A stretch of DNA of 16,037 bases from an uncultured Halomicronema sp. (GTDB lineage: Bacteria > Cyanobacteriota > Cyanobacteriia > Phormidesmidales > Phormidesmidaceae), in assembly GCA_937897665.1 (NCBI GenBank), contig CALCPB010000342.1:1-16037 (forward strand), given 5' to 3'. The notes below the pieces were generated by a model. That model worked only from the letters and a program-made list of their open reading frames with translations, was not told where the DNA came from and searched no databases. Shown here piece by piece: positions 1-5,941 of the stretch (position 1 is the stretch's first letter; the number at the start of each line of letters is the position of its first letter). The position numbers were made by a program, and so were the translations under genes.

Positions 1-1
1 G

Positions 2-73
2 GCCGAGCGCACGATTCCTGAGGCATGGCCACGATCATGCCAAACCAGCGGAGTTACAGCGGCAGGTAGGTGA
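2..73 (+). CDS. Possible C-terminal tail of an upstream gene (partial)
   Basis: The reading frame from position 2 is open from the window edge to a TGA at 71-73. That stop overlaps the cutA GTG start (70-72) in the classic GTGA arrangement of translationally coupled genes. Only about 23 residues are visible, ending ...TSGVTAAGR, and I do not recognise the family. The overlap geometry is the main argument; a frame this short could be open by chance. Confidence 0.35.
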   Translation, partial: AERTIPEAWPRSCQTSGVTAAGR

Positions 74-399
74 ATTTGACTGAACATGGCGTCATTTTAG
101 TGACGGTAGACACCCAAGAAACGGCTGTGGCGATCGCTCAGTCTCTGGTCGACGATCGCTTAGCGGCCTGCATCAACTTGTTTCCCCTCCATTCGGTGTA
201 CACCTGGAATGGGCAAGTGCAGCAGGCCGTCGAGTGGCAGCTGGTGATCAAAACGGATCTGGGCTTGTTCGCCGCGATCGAACAAGCCCTACAAATGCTA
301 CATCCCTATGATGTTCCCGAAATCATCGCTTTGCCCATTGTGCAAGGGTCGACTCCCTATCTGGCCTGGCTAGCCGCTAGCACCGCTCCACTCCCTTAG
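70..399 (+). CDS. cutA: CutA family divalent-cation tolerance protein
   Basis: This 109-residue protein has the full CutA length and signature: VILVTVDTQETA at the N terminus (first beta strand and helix), LAACINLFPLHSVYTWNG at about residues 31-48, EWQLVIKTD at 55-63, and HPYDVPEIIALPI at 78-90. CutA proteins form stable trimers with a ferredoxin-like fold. They have been linked to copper and other divalent-cation tolerance, but their molecular role is poorly defined, including in cyanobacteria. The start is GTG at 70. A TAG at 67-69 in the same frame rules out an earlier start. The stop of a probable upstream gene overlaps the GTG, so translation may be coupled, which fits the weak ribosome-binding site. 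The next gene, on the minus strand, ends at 567 and converges on cutA. Confidence 0.93.
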   Translation: MNLTEHGVILVTVDTQETAVAIAQSLVDDRLAACINLFPLHSVYTWNGQVQQAVEWQLVIKTDLGLFAAIEQALQMLHPYDVPEIIALPIVQGSTPYLAWLAASTAPLP

Positions 400-514
400 C
401 GATCCGCAAGCAGAATACCCTTTGGTAAAGGCAAGATCCCACGGCGTGCGGCGGTTGGTAGGTGGCATGGAGATTCCGGTCAAATTACGACTTGAGCGAT
501 CTGGGTTGTCCTAA

Positions 515-530
515 GCCAACTGCAGTTGGC
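515..530. repeat. 16-bp perfect palindrome between convergent genes
   Basis: The sequence GCCAACTGCAGTTGGC equals its own reverse complement. As RNA it would form a 6-bp stem with a TGCA loop on either strand. It lies in the 167-bp gap where cutA and the cobT-like gene converge, so a bidirectional transcription end is possible. No T-run follows it on either strand, so it is not a standard intrinsic terminator. I see no gene in 400-566. Confidence 0.5.
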
Positions 531-566
531 GGCCATCCTGAGCTCTGGGGTTTAGGCGCAGTGCGG

Positions 567-1700
567 CTAGACTGATCGTTCTGGCGAAGATGTTGGCTGG
601 TTGAGCGTTTTCTCATACAGAGCTTCGATCGCCGATAGGAGCTGGGATTGCTGCCAGTTTTGATAGATATTGGCCGCGATCGCGCAGCCGCCTGCCGCGA
701 CACCCTCTTTAACAAACCCGGCTTCATATTGTCGGAGGGCCGGATAACGTGACTCGGCAAAAGAAAGTTGTGTGGCCACGAGCGGTACGCCGCCGACTAA
801 ATCCGCCAGCCCCACGGTGTCACAAGTGGGATCTTCTGCGACCCACCGGGTAGTGCCCACGATAATTTTTTCCGGCTGCCAAGAAACCCGGCGATAGCGA
901 GCGAGGGAGCGCGCTAGCGCATAAACGGCTAGCATTTGTGTCCCACCGGCAAGCATTACCCCGCCGTGACAGCTCGCACTCAATGCCATGGCCGCTACCA
1001 CTACTTGCATTGGGTCGCCGATCGCCGCCACCAGATCTAGCGGATCAAGAGAGCGACCAGAGGCTTGCTGTGCTTGCCAGTGTGCTAACCCCTGGGTGGC
1101 GATCGCCTGTTTTTGAGAGTGGTTACAGGTCGCGTGACTGCTCCCAACCTGATTCTGCACCGGCAATCCTAAACCCAGCAGCAGCGCCAGTGCGGTTGTG
1201 GTGCCCCCGACCACGCACTCACCCAAAATGACGTAATCAGAGCCAGCTTGGCTGCCTAAGCGATGCCCCCACATGATCCCGAAACGGAATAAAGATTCGA
1301 CTAGGCTACGCGGCAGCGCTTGCCCCGAACTCACGCAGGCAGCAGCTGCCCCGCGTAAGTCGATATGGGGCACGGTCGGCGCGAGTGGCAACCCCGCGTC
1401 AAAGATCAGCAGCGGAATCAGCTGAGTTGCGATCACGGCCCGTGAAATCAAGGCTGGAGAAACTCCCTCGACTAGGGGAGGTAACGGATGTTGAGGCGCT
1501 GGGGTCGGCCCGTGAAATAAAAACTCAGCATCGGCGATCGCCGTCGTTTGGCGCTGCTGAGGGGTACTGCCCGCTGCCGAAATACCGGGAATCAGCCCCG
1601 TTTCGGTGAACCCTAAAATACAAGCTAAGCGAGGCCGATGCCCGACATAGCGCCGTAACCATCCTTGCCCTTGGGCGACTTGAGTATAAACGCGATTCAT
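567..1700 (-). CDS. CobT-like (UPF0284 / TIGR00303) nicotinate-nucleotide phosphoribosyltransferase homologue
   Basis: This 377-residue protein resembles the archaeal/cyanobacterial branch of the CobT superfamily. CobT enzymes transfer phosphoribose from nicotinate mononucleotide to the lower-ligand base of cobalamin; the role of the cyanobacterial branch is not settled. Supporting segments are VYTQVAQGQGWL at the N terminus, FHGPTP, the glycine-rich ILGECVVGGTTTALALLLGLGLPV, and near the C terminus KEGVAAGGCAIAA, whose Glu (about residue 332) may correspond to the catalytic Glu of CobT. That last match is inference. The frame is open back to an ATG at 1796, but this would overlap the upstream DUF2232 gene by 53 bp with a non-conserved-looking extension. 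ATG 1700 (MNRVYTQ) fits the family best and ATG 1715 is also possible. Neither has a clear Shine-Dalgarno. It is the last gene of the leftward cluster. Confidence 0.85.
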   Translation of the reverse strand: MNRVYTQVAQGQGWLRRYVGHRPRLACILGFTETGLIPGISAAGSTPQQRQTTAIADAEFLFHGPTPAPQHPLPPLVEGVSPALISRAVIATQLIPLLIFDAGLPLAPTVPHIDLRGAAAACVSSGQALPRSLVESLFRFGIMWGHRLGSQAGSDYVILGECVVGGTTTALALLLGLGLPVQNQVGSSHATCNHSQKQAIATQGLAHWQAQQASGRSLDPLDLVAAIGDPMQVVVAAMALSASCHGGVMLAGGTQMLAVYALARSLARYRRVSWQPEKIIVGTTRWVAEDPTCDTVGLADLVGGVPLVATQLSFAESRYPALRQYEAGFVKEGVAAGGCAIAANIYQNWQQSQLLSAIEALYEKTLNQPTSSPERSV

Positions 1701-1743
1701 CGGGCCAAAATTCATAGAGCAGGGATTCAGAGGGCCATCGAGG

Positions 1744-2544
1744 TTAACTCTCAAGCAGCTGTTGTACCCAGCCAGGAGGGGAGGGCATTTTTTCACCCAA
1801 TCGCTCTAATAACAGCCAAGACGCCAGATGCACGGTAAAGAGATAAACCAGTGAGCTGAGCAAGACAATTACCAACGCGACGACCTGGATGAGGGTGGTA
1901 TTTGACTGGCTCAAACTGCCCCAGTCCAAAAAGCCCAGATTGACCAGACGTTCTAGCACCCAGTAGATCAACTGGGTCGCCTGATTGATCAGGTAAACCC
2001 ACAAGTCTTCTCCCAGCATGAGAGAGAGCAGCCATAGGCGGACAAAAAAGCCGAGGGCGCTGAGCAGTGTGCCGATACCGATCGAGAGATACCAAGCGGC
2101 ACCGCGCCGCCACAGCCAGCCCAACTGGACGCCGAGCAAACCATAGGGCATGAGGTAAAGCAGGCTACGGGGGGGGCCCATCAGCACGGCTAACAGCAAG
2201 GTCGATACGAGGGCTCCCATCCAGGCAGCGCGATGCCCCCAGCGCAGATAAATCAGAGCAATCGGCAGAGGAAAGACAATCCGCAACAGCGGCCCAGGCG
2301 GAAAATAAGCATTGACCAGCCAAATTAGACTGGCCGCACTAGCCAAAAAAGCAGTCTCAACCATCGCCGCCGGGCCCACTTGGGGGCGCCGGGCGCGAGG
2401 GATGGCATCTCCCAAGGCGTCTAACGGGCGATAGTCGAGATAGGTTTCGACTTCGGCCAGTTCATCAGGGTCAGGCGCGGGGACATCGGCTCGCCACTCG
2501 GAAGTCGTCTCATCGGACGATCGCTCGGGAGAAAACTCAGGCAT
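1744..2544 (-). CDS. DUF2232 family multi-pass membrane protein
   Basis: A 266-residue integral membrane protein. The first 55 or so residues are hydrophilic and acidic and are probably cytoplasmic. Hydrophobic segments follow at about 62-80, 86-102, 108-123, 129-146, 151-177, 181-205 and 217-247. The overall pattern and the PPGPLLRIVFPLPIALIYLRWG segment match the DUF2232 (YybS-like) proteins common in cyanobacteria, whose substrate is unknown. Transport or permease-like activity has been suggested for the wider family but nothing here proves it. It starts 8 bp after the stop of the Crp-like gene and its stop is 43 bp before the preferred cobT-like start, so the three are probably co-transcribed. 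No strong Shine-Dalgarno precedes the ATG. Confidence 0.85.
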   Translation of the reverse strand: MPEFSPERSSDETTSEWRADVPAPDPDELAEVETYLDYRPLDALGDAIPRARRPQVGPAAMVETAFLASAASLIWLVNAYFPPGPLLRIVFPLPIALIYLRWGHRAAWMGALVSTLLLAVLMGPPRSLLYLMPYGLLGVQLGWLWRRGAAWYLSIGIGTLLSALGFFVRLWLLSLMLGEDLWVYLINQATQLIYWVLERLVNLGFLDWGSLSQSNTTLIQVVALVIVLLSSLVYLFTVHLASWLLLERLGEKMPSPPGWVQQLLES

Positions 2545-2552
2545 AGTGAGCG

Positions 2553-3257
2553 TTACACAAGAAGTTTTTCAAGGGCAACCACGTCAGGAATACGCATCAC
2601 ATCGCGATCTCGCTTCACCAACCCCTTTTTCTCAAGTTTATTAAGTACTCGTGTCACCGTTTCACGGGAAACTCCACATAGGCAACTCAGTTCGCGATGA
2701 GGCAGAATGGGAATCTCTAGTCCGCTAGCAGCTTTCACGCCCTGCCCATCGGCCAGAAATAGCAAAATATCAATCACGCGGGAGGTGCTATCCGATTCTC
2801 GCAGGCGTAACCGCCGATTGACCTGGCGAAGGCGACGGGCCATCAGCTGTGACAGACGAATACCGGCCTGCGGCTCCGCCTGAATCAAACTGACAAAGTC
2901 TTGGGCCGGCAAGTTGCCAATCACGGTTGGCACTAAGGTGATGACATCCGTTGAGCGCGGCACTTCATCGAGGGGAGCCATTTCGCCAAACAATTCGCCC
3001 TTGCCCAGAATGTTGAGCGTAATTTCCTTGCCATCAAGGTTGTAGGTGCGAATCTTGACCCAGCCGTCCAAAATGAAATAGACGGAGCTACCCCAGTCGT
3101 TTTCCAGCAGCAGCACCTGATTGGCCGGATGCCGACGGGTCACCACCTGAGCCGTTGCCTGATCGATAATATCGTCAGGCAACCCTTGAAAGAAGGGGGT
3201 CTCTCGGATGGGCATTCCCCCTATGGAATTGTCGCGGGATCCATAGCGGAAATCCAT
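2553..3257 (-). CDS. Crp/Fnr-family transcriptional regulator (probable cNMP-binding)
   Basis: A 234-residue protein with an N-terminal cyclic-nucleotide-binding beta roll (about 20-125), a dimerisation helix (about 130-165) and a C-terminal winged helix (about 170-230). In the phosphate-binding cassette GELFGEMAPLDEVPRS, the Gly91-Glu92 and Arg101-Ser102 pairs sit where E. coli CRP has its cAMP-contacting G71/E72 and R82/S83. The recognition helix reads SRETVTRVLNKLE, keeping the Arg-Glu...Arg triad (R198, E199, R203) with which CRP reads TGTGA half-sites. A SyCRP1-like cAMP receptor is therefore plausible, and the sequence is clearly not NtcA. ATG 3257 is preceded by AAGAG. A second in-frame ATG at 3215 has a G-rich stretch almost touching it and gives a product 14 residues shorter. 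It heads the cluster with the DUF2232 and cobT-like genes. Confidence 0.9.
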   Translation of the reverse strand: MDFRYGSRDNSIGGMPIRETPFFQGLPDDIIDQATAQVVTRRHPANQVLLLENDWGSSVYFILDGWVKIRTYNLDGKEITLNILGKGELFGEMAPLDEVPRSTDVITLVPTVIGNLPAQDFVSLIQAEPQAGIRLSQLMARRLRQVNRRLRLRESDSTSRVIDILLFLADGQGVKAASGLEIPILPHRELSCLCGVSRETVTRVLNKLEKKGLVKRDRDVMRIPDVVALEKLLV

Positions 3258-3266
3258 GAACTCTTA

Positions 3267-3294
3267 ATATTAGAGATTTAACAAAAGTTTCCAA
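3267..3294 (-). promoter_or_regulatory. Possible sigma70-type promoter of the Crp-like gene
   Basis: On the minus strand TTGGAA (3294-3289) and TAATAT (3272-3267) are 16 bp apart. Transcription would start about 3 nt before ATG 3257, giving an almost leaderless message or favouring the internal ATG at 3215. The matches are partial and the region is AT-rich, so this is tentative. Confidence 0.28.
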
Positions 3295-3403
3295 AAATCG
3301 CTCTATTTTGACAGCCAAGATTAATCAGTTAATCAAGCGATCGCCTACTCAAGCCATTAACTCAGCACAGCAAACGGTAGATACAGAAACCAGAAGACTC
3401 AAC

Positions 3404-3426
3404 AAAAATCTCCTGTCAGGGGAGAT
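3404..3426 (-). terminator. Terminator-like hairpin with T-run, minus strand
   Basis: On the minus strand ATCTCC (3413-3408 on the plus-strand complement) and GGAGAT form a 6-bp stem around a 7-nt loop, followed at once by a run of T. The hairpin lies about 150 bp upstream of the Crp-like start, so it would end a leftward transcript arriving from the 3.5-3.8 kb region before crp transcription begins. No T-run follows it on the plus strand. The stem is short, hence modest confidence. Confidence 0.4.
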
Positions 3427-3505
3427 AAGAAGATATGAGCACTGCTTCGGTCTCTTAGAATACCACTAGTCCAATCGCACTTTACGGATAACTCTGTTCC
3501 TACTT

Positions 3506-3773
3506 GCAGACAAAGTTGCCCCACCCATCTCAGGGGACGTCAGTCCTCTCAACAGTTGCCAGCTTCACTAGGCAGTCGGGGCTACAGCGAACCTGCGAGA
3601 GCGAGCCGATGAACCAGACCCGGCCAGTTCGGCAACTGATGACGGGCTCCGCGACTCCCCATCTGGCCGGTTTGTCTGACTCGTCTCGCTGCGGATGTCC
3701 CTCCTCCATCGAATTGCACGCCTGGGTGAGGCCCTGCCTGCGCGACTGCTCAGCCCCGCTTTGCCAACAGGCG
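3506..3773 (+). ncRNA. Candidate structured RNA (unidentified)
   Basis: Complementary segments nest inside each other over about 235 nt: CACCCA 3522-3527 with TGGGTG 3723-3728; GGGGACGTC 3533-3541 with GATGTCCCT 3694-3702; GCGAGA 3595-3600 and GAG 3603-3605 with TCTCGC 3684-3689 and CTC 3680-3682; CAGAC 3615-3619 and CCGGCCAG 3620-3627 with GTCTG 3674-3678 and CTGGCCGG 3663-3670. A side arm AGTCCT/GGGGCT (3542-3547 with 3578-3583) encloses a TTGCC/GGCAG hairpin. CGCCTG 3719-3724 and CAGGCG 3768-3773 could form an alternative 3' stem. Several pairs are G-U only on the plus strand and become A-C mismatches on the minus strand, which favours plus-strand transcription. It does not match RNase P RNA, tmRNA or SRP RNA signatures I know. 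A 6S-like rod or a long mRNA leader is possible. Confidence 0.45.
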
Positions 3774-3835
3774 CTTAGTTAAGCCGCTATTAAGGGCACA
3801 CTACAGCCATTCCCATTGGTTAGCCCCAGCTTTGA

Positions 3836-3863
3836 TTGACGGTCTTGATTAGAACAATAGTTA
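3836..3863 (+). promoter_or_regulatory. Weak promoter-like pair upstream of the giant gene
   Basis: TTGACG (3836-3841) is a good -35-like hexamer. TAGTTA (3858-3863), 16 bp downstream, is a poor -10. If used, it would give a leader of about 200 nt for the gene starting at 4070, beginning near the GGTTTTGCC hairpin. This is one possible reading of an AT-richer stretch. Confidence 0.22.
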
Positions 3864-3865
3864 AC

Positions 3866-3901
3866 GGTTTTGCCTGGGCTGTCCTACACTTTGGGCAAAC
3901 C
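3866..3901 (+). promoter_or_regulatory. Stem-loop in the probable leader of the giant gene
   Basis: GGTTTTGCC (3866-3874) pairs with GGCAAACC (3894-3901): 8 bp with one bulged T around an 18-20-nt loop. A second hairpin lies at 3961-3978 (GCCCAAT, loop CGC, ATTGG-T-GC with a bulged T). No T-run follows either, so they are not terminators. They may shape the 5' leader of the gene at 4070. Otherwise 3783-4069 shows no gene. Confidence 0.3.
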
Positions 3902-4057
3902 AAGCGTCGCACCCCTCTAAAACACAAGATTGAGTATGCTTAAGGCAGCCAAACGACAGTGCCCAATCGCATTGGTGCTTAGACGTTCAGCCAAGATCAA
4001 GAGTCAGTTTATTTCAGACCTCATCTGCTGTGGGTTAACTGTCGTCGGTCGGTTTTC

Positions 4058-4065
4058 AAGGAGGT
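4058..4065 (+). promoter_or_regulatory. Strong Shine-Dalgarno that fixes the GTG start at 4070
   Basis: AAGGAGGT lies 4 nt upstream of GTG 4070. It is the best ribosome-binding site in the window and makes the non-ATG start convincing. Confidence 0.75.
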
Positions 4066-4069
4066 CACA

Positions 4070-5941
4070 GTGACTTCACAATCAGGGCAACTTCAAGCAC
4101 TTATTAACGAAATTGAAGCGCTACTAACCAAAGCTGCGCCCAAGTTGCCTTGGGTGATGTCAGGGGAGGCTAATGAGCAGCGGCGCGTTATGGAACAGGT
4201 GCTGGTCTATCTGCAAGCGATGCAGGCGACCGGTGTTCAATCACCTGGATGGGGACCGACGCCGACTGCCGGAGCCGAGATCGCCCCGACTGCTGATGAA
4301 TCGACCGACGTCGCTGGTACTAACAGTCAGCAAGTTTTGCAAGCGCTGTTGCAAGAGATGCAGTACTTGCGGGTGCAAATGGTGCAGCCGCTGACCAATG
4401 AGGTCATGGCCCTGCAGCAGCAGCGCGAGGCGTTGAAGAATGAAGTCCGTCAACTTGAGATCGAGCGTTTGCAGCGGTCAGAAAGCGCCAACGCTAACGC
4501 TCTTAATCCGGCCTGGATGGACGATGTCGTGGGGCAGCGCAGTGCGGTGCTGCTAGAGCAGCTGACCCCGCAGTTTCGCGCCTTGCGATCGCAAATTGAG
4601 GTTGCTCCCGCCTTGTATGGGGCACTGCCTCCCGATGCCGCAGGAGTGGCAGCGGAGCTGCCGGCGTTGAATCCGCAGCAGCGTCTAGAGCAACTGCGGC
4701 AAATTCAAGCCCAAACCGACCATCTGCTGCTGCGACTAGACGGCAATCTCCGGACGGTGTTTGAGTCTTTAGACCAAAGTATTCAAAGCTACTGTGACAC
4801 CCTCAATCAGGGGTTAGATGCCATGCATGGTTTGGGGCAGCAGGGAGAATTTGTCTTCCGCACCTTCATTAATCACTTGGCAGAGCAGCTACAAGATGAA
4901 TCGAGCTATCTCATTAGTCGTCCAGAGCAGGCCCGGTTGACGGGGCAGGAGCGGGCAACTCAAGACCGCCCTGTGCGCTCGACGGATGCTGACTTCTCGG
5001 ACAGCAATTTAGACGCGCTTGATTTGAGCAACGTTGATCTGAGCGCTCTTGATCTGGATGTCGTGGTAGAAGCCGATGAAGAGGTGACGCTCTTTCAGCT
5101 TGACGAAGAGTTGACCGACTTGCCCGTCGATGACTTGGATGATGATTCCGACGAGATGCCTGAGTGGGTTGAGCCTGACCCAGGCGAAGCCACCATGGTG
5201 CAGACTGAGCCGATTCCCTGGGCGGTTGTCACAGGGCAAGCCGCCGCCGCGGCGAACGATGCTCCTGCCGAGGTGACTGAAACCGATGCATACACCGAGG
5301 AAATTGATTCACTCTATGACAGTTTATTTGGCACCATCGGCGCAGCCTCTTCGATGCCTGCTGAAGATAGATTGGACGAAGCGGATGAGGCTGCAACAGC
5401 CGCCGTCAATGAGCCGTTGTTTACGCTGGACCAATCGCCTGAGACTCTGGAGCCAACATCGCCGGGCTCAACCCTGACCGATGCCCCCGAGGCGATCGCT
5501 CCCACTGAGCCTGCCGAGACAGCTTTAGAGTCGCTGCTTGAGGTCGCTGAGTCGCCCCCAACAGCGGATGACGCGGCGACCCCGCTTGATCCGCCAGCCG
5601 CGTTAGAAAATCTGTTAGGAATTGAGATTGCTGAAGAGCTGGCTCCGGTTGGGGAGGCTCAGAACGAGTCAGACGATATCATCACGTCTCTGAGCGAACT
5701 GCTGCCGACAACTGAGTCCGGCCAATCACCACCAGCCACCGCTCCGTTTGCTGCCTTTGAGGAGTCAGAAGATACCTTTATTGCGGCACCGCCGGAAGAG
5801 AATTTGCTCGATGCCCCCGCCGCCGACTCGGGGACGACGCTCGATTTTACCTTGGATGAAGCTACGTTCGGGCAGTTGACGTCTGATCTTTCCCAATTAG
5901 AAGGCTTTGCGGCATCTACCCCCGAGTTGGACATCCGATGA
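4070..5941 (+). CDS. N-terminal part of giant acidic coiled-coil/actin-like protein (frameshifted)
   Basis: This 623-residue frame starts at GTG 4070. Residues 1-55 look helical (LQALINEIEALLTKAAPKLPWVMSG). Residues about 86-136 form a likely coiled coil (LLQEMQYLRVQ...QQREALKNEVRQLE), and 160-282 are helical, including the motif MHGLGQQGE (252-260). From about 305 the chain becomes very acidic and probably disordered, with LDALDLSNVDLSALDLD at 314-330 and IDSLYDSLFGT near 411-421. I recall this N-terminal pattern from cyanobacterial hypothetical proteins that continue into an Hsp70-like ATPase domain. Here the frame stops at TGA 5939-5941, in the middle of acidic sequence. The same kind of sequence resumes at once in the next frame, so this is most likely the first part of one gene broken near 5935. 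There is no signal peptide. Function unknown. Confidence 0.85.
   Translation: MTSQSGQLQALINEIEALLTKAAPKLPWVMSGEANEQRRVMEQVLVYLQAMQATGVQSPGWGPTPTAGAEIAPTADESTDVAGTNSQQVLQALLQEMQYLRVQMVQPLTNEVMALQQQREALKNEVRQLEIERLQRSESANANALNPAWMDDVVGQRSAVLLEQLTPQFRALRSQIEVAPALYGALPPDAAGVAAELPALNPQQRLEQLRQIQAQTDHLLLRLDGNLRTVFESLDQSIQSYCDTLNQGLDAMHGLGQQGEFVFRTFINHLAEQLQDESSYLISRPEQARLTGQERATQDRPVRSTDADFSDSNLDALDLSNVDLSALDLDVVVEADEEVTLFQLDEELTDLPVDDLDDDSDEMPEWVEPDPGEATMVQTEPIPWAVVTGQAAAAANDAPAEVTETDAYTEEIDSLYDSLFGTIGAASSMPAEDRLDEADEAATAAVNEPLFTLDQSPETLEPTSPGSTLTDAPEAIAPTEPAETALESLLEVAESPPTADDAATPLDPPAALENLLGIEIAEELAPVGEAQNESDDIITSLSELLPTTESGQSPPATAPFAAFEESEDTFIAAPPEENLLDAPAADSGTTLDFTLDEATFGQLTSDLSQLEGFAASTPELDIR

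Noticed and set aside
1701..1796. N-terminal extension of the CobT-like protein to ATG 1796
   Set aside because: It overlaps the DUF2232 coding sequence by 53 bp and does not look like the family, whose proteins begin at about the MNRVYTQ position.
3435..3458. Seven-codon mini-ORF (Met-Ser-Thr-Ala-Ser-Val-Ser) after AGGGGAG, possible leader peptide
   Set aside because: It is too short to separate from chance, the spacing from the purine stretch is poor, and no amino-acid-biosynthesis gene follows.
3620..3690. Cobalamin-riboswitch-like pieces (AGTCAGACAAACCGGCC on the minus strand and GCAACTG nearby)
   Set aside because: The order of the two elements is reversed relative to a real cobalamin riboswitch and the conserved core is missing, so the resemblance is likely chance.
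3504..3782. A 92-codon plus-strand open frame in the intergenic region
   Set aside because: It starts with TTG, has no Shine-Dalgarno, and its translation is rich in Ser, Arg, Cys and Pro without any recognisable fold. It overlaps the structured-RNA candidate, which explains the sequence better.
4995..5060. Pentapeptide-repeat-like stretch (LDALDLSNVDLSALDLD)
   Set aside because: Only about three pentads are present, too few for a pentapeptide-repeat helix, and the pattern merges into general acidic low-complexity sequence.
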